DNA of 64,000 nt from Margaritifera margaritifera (taxonomy: Eukaryota; Mollusca; Bivalvia; Unionida; Margaritiferidae). This document shows positions 1-11,368 of the stretch, one piece after another. Position numbers and translations under genes: made by a program. The notes under the pieces were generated by a model. The model was given only the letters and a program-made list of their open reading frames with translations. It was not told the origin of the DNA and did not search any database. Where the stretch lies: assembly GCA_029931535.1 (NCBI GenBank), contig JAQPZY010001675.1, positions 7,930,001-7,994,000 on the forward strand. The letters run 5' to 3'. Numbering within the stretch: the stretch's first letter is position 1; every line of letters begins with the position of its first letter.

Positions 1-732
1 AGTGAATGAACAGTCATTTTTGTATCTATTTCTTAACCATAACACTGATAAGCCCTTACACTTCCTGACTGAACTTTTACATCAGTTACAAACATTTCTC
101 ATGACACAGTACCTAAAGTGGCTTGAAACATGGATTATGGATAGTGATTCCTCCATTGGTGTCAAAATGAAGATAAACCGATTCCTATTAATCCTTCTAT
201 AAGAATAGCAATATCAACACAAACTGAACTAAAAAGGATTTGTTTTTGCAAGCAAAACATATGTCCCATCCCCACCAGTACCACAACAATGTCATTCTGT
301 ATCACTGGTATTTGACAGAAAGGTAAAATCTAGCAAGATAAACAAAATGGAATTTGGTTAAGAGTGTGATTAGTCTCCCTGATTTTTAAGGTCCAGATTT
401 TAGTCTTTCTCTCATAAGTTTGAAACGGTTCAATCAATTTAAGTAGCTGAAAGCTTCAGCTTTGCAAAATTAGGACAGGCCTGACATTTGTCCAAAGAAA
501 CGGCCAGGAGGTTGAAATATTGGATCAAAAAATGCAAAGAAAAATAAAGATGTTACACAAATACAGAAAACTGGGAAAAATTGCTACAATGGCATGAAAA
601 TTAAAACAAGTCATCTACATATATGCTAGCAAACATGTATAGCAAATTGTATTTGTCTTCCGCAAATGTTTTTGCTAAATCGTGCTAACGAGCTTTTTGT
701 TTACTTCTAAATTTATCTTCCCTAACTTAGCA

Positions 733-1265
733 TGCTATGAAAGAGAAATCTGGTTATATGACCAATAGAATTTGACTCTTCTGAACTCAATACTAATGTC
801 TATCTCTTGGAACAGTGTAATTAATGAAAACGATGTCAGTGTTGAGAATTTTATAGATATAATACGGGATGCTACAAGGAAATGCATACCTCATAAAAAT
901 TTTACTATTCACAATAAGGATCCACCTTGGATATATTATGAAATCAGAAAACTATTAAGGCAGAGAAAACAATTGTATGATCAAATGAAATGTTCTCAAA
1001 ACCCCAGGCTCTGGTTTCTTTACAGGCAAAAGAGAAACTTGGTTATTACTGAGATTAGGAAGTCTAAATAAAATCATTATAACAGGCTGATGGAATGAAT
1101 CAGATCTTCTCATGGTATCCCCAAAGACTGGTGGAAACTAATTAGAGGAATCAAGGGAGGTCCCAACAAATTATTTGTGAATCAATAATTGTAAATTAGA
1201 GTTAAAACTGATGATGATAAAAAGGCAAAAGTTTTTAACAATTTCTCCTGTGAACAATAAACTAT
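733..1265 (+). pseudogene. LINE relic, endonuclease-to-RT linker
   Basis: One reading frame stays recognisable through several stops. It reads REIWLYDQ, then a stop, then NSILMSISWNSVINENDVSV, CIPHKN, DPPWIYYEIRKLLRQRKQLY, and after further stops GIPKDWWKLIRGIKGGPNK and KAKVFNNF. This is the characteristic region between the endonuclease and reverse transcriptase domains of APE-type non-LTR retrotransposons (PPW...EIRKL..RK..LY, then the WK.I motif). In-frame stops at 766-768, 1069-1071 and about 1096 show it is dead. Neither end of the element is present. Confidence 0.75.
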
Positions 1266-1367
1266 AAAAACCGAAAGTTCACCTGAAACTGCTGAAACAG
1301 TAATACGAGATTTATCTTACAATGCTTTTTGATAACATTACTATAACTTGAGGGTCAAAAATTTCAA

Positions 1368-1481
1368 TTTAGCCATCTGCCCTGCAGGGCAAGTTAATTG
1401 AAACATTTACTCATCCTGCATAAATTTAGCCATCTGCCCTGCAGGGCAAGTGGCTTGAAACATTTACTCGTCCTGCACACA
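1368..1481 (+). repeat. 57-bp tandem duplication
   Basis: TTTAGCCATCTGCCCTGCAG occurs at 1368 and again at 1425, and the following 37 bases are also largely shared. Each copy includes the palindromic segment GCCCTGCAGGGC. Function unknown. Confidence 0.85.
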
Positions 1482-1680
1482 TTTTACTCGTCTTCTACTA
1501 ATGTTATATTTTGAAGACTGAAAACCTATGCTTTATCTGCAGCATTTTTTTAATGATTTGGCAAGGTCTGTAATTCTGTACATTTCCTACTTTTATCATG
1601 AAATTTCAATGATTCTTTCCTTAATGTACCCCTTAATGCAACAACAAAGGATGATCACGGGTGTCCACAGGAATTTTTCC

Positions 1681-1709
1681 CGGGGGTGGGGTGGGGTGGG
1701 GTGGGGTGC
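1681..1709 (+). other. GGGGT repeat, possible G-quadruplex
   Basis: Five runs of four or five G separated by single T residues. The pattern meets the usual G-quadruplex rule on the plus strand. It is short and isolated. Confidence 0.6.
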
Positions 1710-2224
1710 AAATCCAAAATCAAAGGGATATATTTATATAGTGAGGATGACTTTGAGTCTGATACTGATGGATATTTGCCTCAAACATGACACGACTGCA
1801 TAATGGACTCCTCATCATACTCCAGCTAATCAATTTCAGCAAGCCATGCCTACTGATGTTCTCTTATGTTTTAAAAAATCATACTAGTTTTTTTAACAAT
1901 TTTCTTTTTTCTGCTTGTATCTGTAGCCTTTCTTCTTCATTTTTCTTTATTTTATCTCCCTGCAAACTACAGATAAACTTTCAAATGTCTGACATGCCTA
2001 CTGTTCAGATGATTATAGGCATTATCCACCAAAGATATCTCTAGACGAATGCATGCTAAAATTGCATCCTGCAACCAACAGAAATAACCAGCAAACCAGT
2101 CCATACTGTCTAGTACCTTCACTCGATGATAAAATATATCCATTATTCACTCAATACAAGCAAAGATCCTATATTTCTTCTTTCAGTCCCTATCAAATAG
2201 AACTTAAGTACTTTTGGTGAAATA

Positions 2225-2770
2225 GTTTTGTCTATCAGACCCTATGACACTGATCTTTGACCTTTTGACCCCAAAATGAAAGGTGTCAGATCGGTACCAG
2301 TTCCATTTAGGACCAAATAGACATAATAAAAGTATAAGAAATATTTTAGTAAAAACAACAATCTGATTTAGCCATCTATTCAGGTGGAGCAGCTATAACA
2401 AGATGAAAACAAATTGAAGAACAGATCATCACCATTTTGATTTATGGCCAATTATATATCATAAGAAGTAATTTAGTGAAAACCCCATGTCGATATGATC
2501 ACTGTGTTCTGAAGGAGTAGTGATAAAGTGATTTTCAAGACTGCATGTCCAAGGGGAATCATTTTTATATAGGACCGACTCGACTGTGGGATCAGTGTGT
2601 TTGTAATGTTTCATGGCAATCCTCCAAGTAGTGTGGGAGTAGCAAAAACAAACTTGTGCTAATGGACAGACAAAAGACAAAGGACGATGGATGGACATCA
2701 GACAACAGGCCATCACATACTGTAAGCTCTTCTGATCTATGACCATCAGAGCTAATAAATGCCAGTCAAC
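2225..2770 (+). repeat. Dispersed repeat with GACCTTTTGACC core
   Basis: The block begins with TGATCTTTGACCTTTTGACC. It later contains GTGAAAACCCCATGTCGATATG, CATGGCAATCCTCC and a run of GGACAGAC/GGATGGAC-like terms. The same phrases recur at 55080-55680, so this is a dispersed repeat family and not a gene. The minus-strand ORF of about 120 codons inside it has no known motif. Confidence 0.65.
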
Positions 2771-3163
2771 CAAAATAAAAATACTGGCTATAATTATTGG
2801 TTGGCGGGTTGTAATTTCCACCTAAACTGAACAAATTATCACTGTCATAATTTAGTAGTATATAAGCTCATCTCGTTACAAACACAGTCCAGATTACAAG
2901 GCCAGGCCAGATATGCTTGGATTGTACTGTTGGTCAGCATCACTCTGAGTTCCAAAGACCTGGTATCAGTTACACCAGTCCTTACAAGAGCTGATAGGTT
3001 CAGCACTTCTCAACAGCCATTTCAGACAAGTAACTGCCCCCCACCCCACCCCCCTCCCATGACTGGGAAGAATACTGGTTAATGCATATAATATGACAGT
3101 GGGCAAGAATTGGCCATAAAAACACAAACTTCAACAACTAACTATAATCAGTGCAATACTCAC

Positions 3164-3235
3164 CATTACTGGAATGAGTTTCTTAGTCCCAGTGCAAAGT
3201 GTTCTCTTGCCTGCAACCTTGATAGCATGCAACCA
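3164..3235 (-). CDS. Exon-like segment, unassigned
   Basis: On the minus strand a 72-bp phase-0 open segment is flanked by GAGTTGTCAG (acceptor) and ATG|GTGAGTAT (strong donor). It encodes 24 residues starting WLHAIKVAGKRTLC. The size, phase and donor look like a real exon. The peptide matches nothing I recognise and does not fit the strongly conserved FHOD sequence expected downstream of the exon at 34335. It may belong to another gene or be a chance arrangement. Confidence 0.25.
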
Positions 3236-3596
3236 CTGACAACTCAAACATAAATCTGGGTCCAGAGCACTTTGAGTTTTCCAAGTTCTCTGTAGCTTTT
3301 AAGTGTAGTCACTTGCAATAATCAAGTAGCCAGCATAAAAAAAGAGATCTGTGATATAAAATTTTCCTAACCTTGTGTGAAATTTGAAATCTCTGTGCCA
3401 TCATTTTTACCTGAACTCAACTCAACCTTAGTGAAATATGAAGCATTGTAAAAAGAAATTGATTGATGTACAAAAAAGACAAACCCAAGGAAACCATCAA
3501 CTTCAAGTACATTTTATTTTAAGTCATAAAGCAATAAATATGAACTACATGGAGTTTTTGTACCAACTCTAACTTGAACAAATTGTGACACAATAA

Positions 3597-3846
3597 GAGA
3601 CTGACATTTTAATTTTTGAAGGGGGGTCGGGGGGTCGGGAATTTTCTTTCCAATCAGGATATTATTTTTGTTTTAATCTCAAGATAATTTTTTTTCTTCA
3701 ACTAATATGACGGATAGAATTAGTTCTTTTTTTTCTACAAATCAGAGCAAAATTATTTTTTTCAAGTTATTTGGGGGCATGACATTTTTTTCCAAAAAAT
3801 CCCAACCCTCCTCCCACCCCACCCCCTCCTTAATGGGGTCAGTCCC
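3597..3846. mobile_element. PIF/Harbinger-type MITE, copy 1
   Basis: The ends GAGACTGACATTTTAAT and ATTAATGGGGTCAGTCCC (read inward from the other strand as GGGACTGACCCC) form imperfect terminal inverted repeats. TAA directly flanks both sides (3594-3596 and 3847-3849). A three-base TAA/TTA target duplication and G-rich ends are typical of PIF/Harbinger elements. The interior is T-rich with no coding capacity. It resembles the copy at 7934-8190 throughout. Confidence 0.75.
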
Positions 3847-4986
3847 TAAGATCATCTTATAGATGCTATTGCAAGTCAGAACACATGGAACCTCAATGAT
3901 GTTGATTTTTGCTATAAATTATCATAAAATGCTTGAGAAGTCACAACTTTTCCCATACATGGATATTTGTATCTTACAGCAATATGGGAAAAGAATTCCC
4001 CAATTCATTGTAAACATGTTAGAAAAATCTTCAGCTGAAGTACCAATCTCGACATTTGCCCCGACAATAGATACTGCACCAATTATATACACCATATCAC
4101 AACCAAACGTTTAATGTTAACGTGTGCAGGTATGGAATTTTTTATTTATTACTTAATACAGCAATAAGGTGTAGTTTCTATCTTCAGATATTAAAATAAT
4201 AACAAAACTTCAAACTATTATGAAACACTCATGCTATCTTCAAAGGTAATTTTCCTACTTAATACAAAAATTGCTTTGAAATGGTAATTGAAGAAAAGCT
4301 TATTGACATTTACCTCTCAAGATGTACCTACTTAGGTGGCATCCACAATCCAAAATACCCATCAATTTGGATTCAGATGCTTAAATAGGACAACATCCTT
4401 CTGTAATCTTTGAAATGTGATCAACCAGTGGAGTTAAACATCTAAATTAATAGTCTAACTCAGCCTTTCATTTGGAGTGCAATTCCATTTAATGGCATTT
4501 GTATTTAACATGAATGTGTTTACACTGTACTATTGTAGTTATTAATAATTTTTACAAAACATTAATTCTTCTAGTGGAGCTTGTAAAATAAAATGTACAG
4601 GTTTTACGTCAACATTATGAATTGTTCAATCTGTAAAATTCTTAAAATATAAGAACTTTTTAATTCAAGAAAAAACTTTATCATCTTTGTAGTAAAATAA
4701 AGAACATACAAATAAAATCTCTTTTTCCATTTCAATCTGTTAATAAAACATACTTATCAACAGGATAGAAATGTAACAAAAACAATCATTCAATATTTAT
4801 AAAGAGGTACACCATTCCAGTACAGTTAGGGAGAAGAATAAACGAGAATGATGTATTTGCTGATAAGGTTACACTTTCATGAAATGCTCCATGTCCTTGG
4901 GCAGGATGAGCAATAAGCAAGAAGATACAAAGAGATAACACAAGTCACTGTCCTTTGTGTTTAACAATGATTACCTTTGTGTAAAA

Positions 4987-5556
4987 GATTTGTTGTGAAC
5001 AAGAAGGTAATAGTCTGTACCATCCAGAGGCTGTAATGCACACTGTTGACAAGCTATTATAATGTACTATATCACCTTTGATGACTAGACTAGTCCACAC
5101 AAGGTGTATGCTATGCAAAGCCTTATTTCACTTGATGTTAAAAAATAACCATGTATAAGTGTCATGGTAAAGTGTCAAAGATTTGTTGTGAACAAGAAGG
5201 TTGTAGTCTGTACCATCAAGAGGCTGTAATACACAAAAATAACCATGTATAAGTGTCATGGTAAAGTGTCAAAGATTTGTTGTGAACAAGAAGGTTGTAG
5301 TCTGTACCATTAAGAGGCTGTAATACACAAAAATAATCATGTATAAGTGTCATGGTAAAGTGTCAAAGATTTGTTGTGAACAAGAATGTTGTAGTCGGTA
5401 CCATTAAGAGGCTGTAATACACAGTGTTGACAAGCTATTATAATGTACTATATCACCCTTGATGACTAGTCCCCACAAGAGTGTATGCTATGCAAAGCCT
5501 TATTTCTCTTGATGTTAAAAAATAACCATGTATAAATGGCATTGTGAAGAAAGAAT
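4987..5556 (+). repeat. Tandem array, 193-bp and 94-bp unit forms
   Basis: GATTTGTTGTGAACAAGAA starts at 4987, 5180, 5274 and 5368, giving spacings of 193, 94 and 94 bp. A final long-form unit runs to about 5556. The short units lack the internal segment from GTTGACAAGCTATTATAATG to GTTAAAAAATAACC. Long, short, short, long order suggests an internal deletion followed by amplification. Confidence 0.85.
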
Positions 5557-5809
5557 ACTTTATATACATAAACCCAAGATCAAATATGCCAATATGTTAG
5601 TAAGCCATAAAGTTTACTACAAAACTATGCCTGATTTGTTTGAAAGTACATACATTTACATGGCCTAGATCATCAGAACAAAAGCTTGTCTCTAATTTAT
5701 ATCTGAAATGGTACGCAGTCAACTTGTTTTTTTGTTTTTGTTTTTTTTTAAAGCCTGCACAAGGAATTTTAATGCAGAGTTTAAACTACTATTGCTCCAT
5801 GTAATCATA

Positions 5810-7583
5810 CCCTCTGCGGGTTGAGGGATGAAGAATAAGTCAGATGCACCCTACTGTAGGGGTGAAACAATATACCTCTGCCACATATCGATACGATTCA
5901 CGATATACAACCTATGATACGATACATTATCGATACACATATCAACTTGATGGTATTTTCATCTTTAGAAGGGCTGTCAGTGGTAGGGTGGTGCCATTTT
6001 ATATGAGTTGACTTATTGGTTGTATTTCTAGTTTGCAGATTACAGACAGACATAAACTTATCATCTGTTCATTTACCACTCTCATCCTGGACAAGATAAA
6101 AAAAAAAAATACTTCCAAACAGACTACCTGTTAGGTGTCAGTAATTTATATTAAACCATTAGGTCATTTCAGGCTGCTACATTTGATCAGGTGCAGGACT
6201 CATCTTGGTCACCAAGCCCTTTGTTTTGCACTGCATGAATGCTTTTAAAACATCTTGTTACCAATTTCATGTCTTCACTTAAATTTGGAAGGCATTAGAG
6301 TGTTATCTTGAAAACAGAAGAAACTGTGCAGTTTCCTCATACATGGAAAATATTATCTAGAACAAGTCAGAGTGTGGGAGCAGAGATGACTAACAACCAG
6401 ATCCTTCACATTGTACTTCCTGCAGATGCAAAACTGCCGCAGCAACAGACACTCGTTTCTGTCAGTGAAACAGGAAATTATTGACAACACCCACTTCCCT
6501 TCTGCAAATTAACAAGGTGGCTATAACTTGTGCGGATTGGAATCTGCCCTCTTGCCAATTCTGTGCTAAAAATTGTTTATCCCATCTGCACAGTCAGTCG
6601 CTGCTTACATATATCAGCGTAAAAGGAGATGTTCCAAATTTGTTCCCCATGTACAATTTAAGTACTTTACAGATCATTTAATAGCCACTTTTGTGCGAAG
6701 TTTCTCTGTTGCTTTGTATCTATTTAAATCGAGTTTGGATGCCAATACTTCTGGTGTGTCATTCAGTGAATAAGCTACAGTTAGTTCTGATTCATGGTTA
6801 TTGTTTTACTCTAGACTTGAACAAACAATAACCACCAATCAGAATTGAATGTAACATATTTCACTGCGTGACACACCGGAAATGTAGCCCTCAAATTTGA
6901 TCCAAGTAGAAAAGATGAGAAGCAACAGAGAAACTTCACATAAATGTGGTAAAAAATTATCAGTAAAGTATTTACATTATATACAGGGAACAAATCTGGA
7001 ATGTCTTCGTTACGTTAATATATGTTGTCAGTAGCTGAGCATGCTGGCAGGATAAAACAATCAGCATGGAACTGGTGAGGCACAGATTTCAAACCTCGTG
7101 AGTTAGTCACCTTGTGTTTGTGAATTTGTAAAAGGCGAGTGGGTGTTGTCAATAGTTTTTCTCAGATGAATTCTCAATTCAAAGAATGAGAAGGCAAACA
7201 ACTAATAAAAATTCACAATCGCTGAAGATTAAGGTAACTTGTATAGGGTATATATCGTTTTGTATAAATTCTTCACCTCTTGTATCGGTATGGGTATCGA
7301 TTTGGAAAAAGTATTGATACATTGATATATCGATTAATCGTTTCACCCCTACCCTACTGCATGTTGTAAGAGGTGATTAATGGAGGTGGGAGCCATGGTG
7401 GCTCAGTGGTTTGTGTGCCAGATTTGTGATCAAAAAGGTGCGGGTTCAAATCCTACCATCGGATCAGCCCAGGTCAGCTGCCATGGTGCATCCTTGGGCA
7501 AGTCACTTTAATCCAATTGCCTGGGCACTAAATAACCTACATGTGTTTACTGTGCCATAAAACAACAAACCAAACCAATCAAA
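5810..7583 (+). mobile_element. tRNA-derived SINE split by a hAT-like insertion
   Basis: The two halves are 5810-5856 and 7360-7583, with the duplicated hAT target copy in between. The right part carries an A-box-like GTGGCTCAGTGG, a B-box-like GGGTTCAAATCCTACC and a tail ending AAACAACAAACCAAACC. GTAATCATA precedes the left half (5801-5809) and follows the right half (7584-7592). This is a 9-bp target duplication showing that both halves are one SINE. A related SINE lies at 24021-24225. Confidence 0.8.
5857..7351. mobile_element. hAT-like foldback element, 1495 bp
   Basis: The ends are TAGGGGTGAAAC and GTTTCACCCCTA, a perfect 12-bp terminal inverted repeat. The perfect 8-bp duplication CCCTACTG flanks it (5849-5856 and 7352-7359), typical of hAT elements. 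Most of the interior from about 6473 to 7172 is one long imperfect palindrome centred near 6815. For example, TTGACAACACCCACT near 6481 is matched in inverse orientation near 7150. Short ORFs on opposite strands (6573-6773 plus, 6811-6993 minus) are mirror images of one another and are not genes. No transposase motif is present, so it is non-autonomous. Confidence 0.85.
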
Positions 7584-7707
7584 GTAATCATAATACTTTC
7601 ATATAAATTCTCCTGGCTTGCATCATACAATGGGCAAAGAATATTGCTCCTCAGTTAAAGTACAGTATGTGATTGGAAAAATTCCCAGACTCTTAGATGT
7701 AATGATA

Positions 7708-7922
7708 CCTTCCATTATTTAAAGATAAGGTTTTGGGATAATGGTTGACAACATGTACAGATTTTTCCATTATTTAAAGACAAGGTTAGGGTATACTGGT
7801 TGACAACATGTACAGATTTTTCCATTATTTAAAGACAAAGTCAGAGTGTACTGGTTGACAACATGTACAGATTTTTCCATTATTTAAAGATAAGGTTAGT
7901 GTATGCTGGTTGACAACATGTA
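7708..7922 (+). repeat. 55-bp tandem repeat, about four copies
   Basis: TGACAACATGTACAGATTTT recurs with starts at 7746, 7801, 7856 and 7911, a constant 55-bp period. Units are nearly identical, with TCCATTATTTAAAGA as the second constant block. The sequence is unrelated to the 55-bp satellite at 28-34 kb despite the equal period. Confidence 0.9.
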
Positions 7923-7933
7923 CTGTATTATTA

Positions 7934-8190
7934 GGGCCAACCATTTTACTGGGGAGATAGAAGGGGGAGAACTGGGATTTTCTTTTGAATCAGAATAATA
8001 TTTATATTTCTTTTACCTCAAGATTTTTTTGCAAGTAATATAATGGATATAACAAGTTCTTTTTTTTTCTTCTATAAATCAAAAACAATAACACTTTTTC
8101 AAGCTATATGGGGGACTGAACAATCTTTTTTTTAAAAAAATCCAAGCTTCAACCCCCACCCCCCACCCAACAAATTAAATGGTCGGTCCC
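7934..8190. mobile_element. PIF/Harbinger-type MITE, copy 2
   Basis: The left end GGGCCAACCATTTTAC and the inverse of the right end, GGGACCGACCATTTAAT, form terminal inverted repeats. TTA flanks both sides (7931-7933 and 8191-8193). The interior parallels the copy at 3597-3846 (TCAAGATTTTTTT, AATATAATGGATA, CTACCCCCC-type end). Confidence 0.8.
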
Positions 8191-10151
8191 TTACGCATAA
8201 GCTGAACACATCAATTATAGCAATAAAGCCTTGTATATTGCCCAAAATTACTGTGTTTGCCAAGGCTATAAAATTCATTGCTAACTGTAGTTACATGATT
8301 GCTCTTATTATGTGGTTTTATAATTTGTAATGGCTTCAGATACATATGATGTGTTGAACTTCTTTATATACTCGAAACTGTTGGTAGGGGAGGTTTTTGC
8401 TTTTAAGATTGTAAATGCAAATTATTTCCTGTTTATTGTAAACCTTTGGGATTAATTAGAGAGTTGCGGCAAATCCTGTTAGTGTGTTCATTTTGATTAT
8501 TGCAGTAATACTATCTAAATGGACTTTTAATCTATTCAATTGATGTATTTATTTATTCTGCATCAAGAAAGATATCAAAATTAATTCATTCAAGTCTGAG
8601 TTAATGCATTACAATGCTTTTGTGTCTTCATTAGACAGAAGTTCTTTATGCTTTCAACATAATCCCAAAGTCTAATTTAAGTAATTTAAGACTTCTATTC
8701 TATGCATTTAGTCAAAAGATCAATCAGAAAAATATATTTTATATGGTTTGCTTTATATACCACTACAAAGCAATTATATGCAAAACATCAGAACCTGACT
8801 TCATGATCTATATATCATTTTGTGTCATCACAATTTTTCCATTTACACACGACTTACTGATACATCTGTTATACAGTATTTCTCCCATGATATGACTGGG
8901 GCTTGGGTGGGGTCAGCCTAATAAAATTTAAATTTCTGAAGAATTAGGGGGAGTGTTTATTATCAATGAAAGATATCCATATTGAATATTTGCCAAAAAT
9001 TGTCAAAAATGGGGATGGACTTAATATTAACATGGACTTATCAGCAAATAAATATGGTATCTGATTACACTATCCCAATTACATAATTATTTTTGAATTG
9101 ATATCATTATGCCTCCTCATGTCACTGATGCAATACAACAATCATGGGCAGCATTATGACCTTTTAAGGGGTGACAAGAAACCTTCTACCACTGAGCTGT
9201 AAAAATGTCAACCACAACCTGCCTAATACAGTACAACTGTGGTTAGTCTTACTGCATAGTGGTTATGCTCCAAGTACACCATGAATAAGGTTTGTTGACC
9301 ATCATTCACAGGCAGTAGGAAAATGAGGGGAGATAAATTAGTTCCAGCTCCATTATTTACCTATTCCTCTGACTATGCTTATATTAACTTGCATATTAGC
9401 ACCTGATGATGATTGGAACCCCTTAACTCCGGACAGCACTGGCTCACTTGTAAATACAGACAATTAATTCAGATCAGACACACCTGATACAAAACAACAC
9501 TATGAGGTAGACAATTAAAACAGCCAATAACTGTTTAAACAAATTACATGACCGAATTCCATGATGTAACTTGCATATACATCCTAAATAATAACCTGCA
9601 GATCACTATTGCATGGTGGCTTCAATTTATGCAAGTGAATCTGTGAAAGAGATCCTATCTCAGTAACATCTGCAGTTTTGTCATTAGAGTTAATTTACTG
9701 GGTTGCATAAATAAAGAATAAATGGGCATCCAAAAAATTAAAAAATAAATTCTGAGTAGTTACTTAATCAAGAGAGCAACTCTGCACAGTGTTCCAGCTA
9801 GAAGAAATAGAGGGGCATCTATGTCATTAAAGTTCACTAACCTCATAGATGACTTCACTTGTTCTTTCTGCCAGCCTAAACATTCTGGGCATAAGCCAAT
9901 TTTTTTAAATAAAACAAAACCAATCAAACTATAAACCTTACAATTTCACAACAGTTGTCTGCAGATTTATGTATGGTACAACCATGCAGAGTGAAAAATG
10001 TCAACTATCCAAGCTTGAAAATCAGAAATGAAAAGTTGTGAAGCACAGCCATTAAAAAAAACCCGTTACGGCAAACAACAGCTTTTTGGACAAGCATTAT
10101 TCATTTAATTTCTTTACAAAATCAATGCTATTGCTGTTAATCAATACCTAC

Positions 10152-10293
10152 CGTATTACCTGAAACAACGACCTGTGGTCAACCTTATTTGACATGGAAT
10201 GAATAATTAATAAGAGGCTGTACGTGTACTTGGCAAGTACAATATGAAATATTGCAGAAAAGACAAGATCGATGGTCATCAGTTGCTGCAAAG
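10152..10293 (-). CDS. Exon-like segment with hydrophobic peptide, unassigned
   Basis: On the minus strand a pyrimidine-rich acceptor (TTTATTTTATCTTCAG) precedes a 142-bp segment ending at donor CG|GTAGGT. One frame is open throughout, giving LQQLMTIDLVFSAIFHIVLA followed by more hydrophobic residues and ending SLFQVIR. It would enter in phase 1, compatible with the exit phase of the FHOD exon at 34335, but the peptide is not FHOD-like. The upstream neighbour 10340-10525 is open for about 60 codons before one TGA. Possibly spurious. Confidence 0.25.
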
Positions 10294-10664
10294 CTGAAGA
10301 TAAAATAAACCGATCATTAATAAAAGCCAAGCCACTTACTCTGTAAAATCTTGTTTGATCATGGTATTGACATTTTTAACAGTTTTGAGTAAAGAATACT
10401 TCCTGTGTAAGGCCAATGCCTATTATAATACCGTACAACTTTTCCTATTTTGTCATTGATAACAATGGCACCCACCATACCTTTCTTCTTGATCTTCAAG
10501 AAGTAGTTGTACTGGCTTTGTAGGTCTATTTCATTTTTGGAGTACAGTCAAACCTGTAAAGAGCAGCTACCCATAAGAGAAAGCAAAGCTGGCCTTCGTA
10601 CACTGTCTGTATGCAGGTTCATTTGTCAAACTTGGTTTTTTAACAAATACCATGCACTGAATAC

Positions 10665-10709
<45 letters not shown>

Positions 10710-10758
10710 ATTTATTATTATTATTATTATTCATAGTAGTAGTAGTAGTGTAGTAGTA
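10665..10758 (+). repeat. Compound (ATT)n/(AGT)n microsatellite
   Basis: ATT repeats interrupted once near 10710 by ACATTT, then AGT repeats from 10734. ORFs reading poly-isoleucine across it are artefacts. Confidence 0.95.
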
Positions 10759-11196
10759 TTATCATAAGAGATATGGTTTAGTGCACTTGTCAACAAAATC
10801 ATATAATACAAGTACATGCTGTTCTATCCCAAAGTTATGTTCCACACAAGATTACTGTACCCTGCTCACTTTAATCCATCCCATGAATGAAATCATCAGG
10901 AACAGCTGTTCACACTTCAAACAATATCTAGATTAACCAGTTGCTTAACTCTCCAACTGAGAAAAGAAGCTCAATGTTGCTATTGTTAGTAACACATGAA
11001 CCAAAACTTCCAATGCTTTTACAAGCAAGTTTTGTAAATAATGAATGACCCCTGACCATAATGAAAAGGGATGTCACTCGTTTCTCTACACAAATATTAA
11101 CTCTTTTTTTCTAATCAGAAATAGTTTTAATTCATAGGCAAATAAGGATAGATGAAGGCACTAAACTATGCCTGTCACATTGGCACAAGATGCGAG

Positions 11197-11368
11197 TCTT
11201 GAAAAAGATATCTTTCTTATGTTTCATCTCAAGATAATTATCTTCTCAAGTAATATGATGGATAGTTATTTTTTTCTACAATTATAATCGAGTATTTTTT
11301 TTAAGCTATTAAGGGGCTGGGAATTCTTTTCTCCAAACTCCCTCCTAAACCTCATCCCATTAATGATA
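11197..11368. mobile_element. Partial PIF/Harbinger-type MITE, copy 3
   Basis: Shares the interior of copies 1 and 2 (CTCAAGATAATTATCTTCTC, AGTAATATGATGGATA, AAGCTATTAAGGGGCTGGGAA, then a C-rich stretch ending CCCATTAATG). Terminal inverted repeats and target duplications cannot be seen, so it is truncated or decayed. Confidence 0.6.

Noticed and set aside
2459..2821. 120-codon minus-strand ORF as a gene
   Set aside because: It lies in a dispersed repeat that recurs at 55 kb, where the frame is not conserved.
6481..6993. Three short ORFs inside the hAT-like element
   Set aside because: Plus- and minus-strand ORFs mirror each other because they lie on opposite arms of a palindrome. No transposase motif.
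7388..7470. tRNA gene suggested by A- and B-box motifs
   Set aside because: No cloverleaf or acceptor stem can be drawn and the sequence continues as a SINE with target duplications. The same applies at 24.0 and 37.9 kb.
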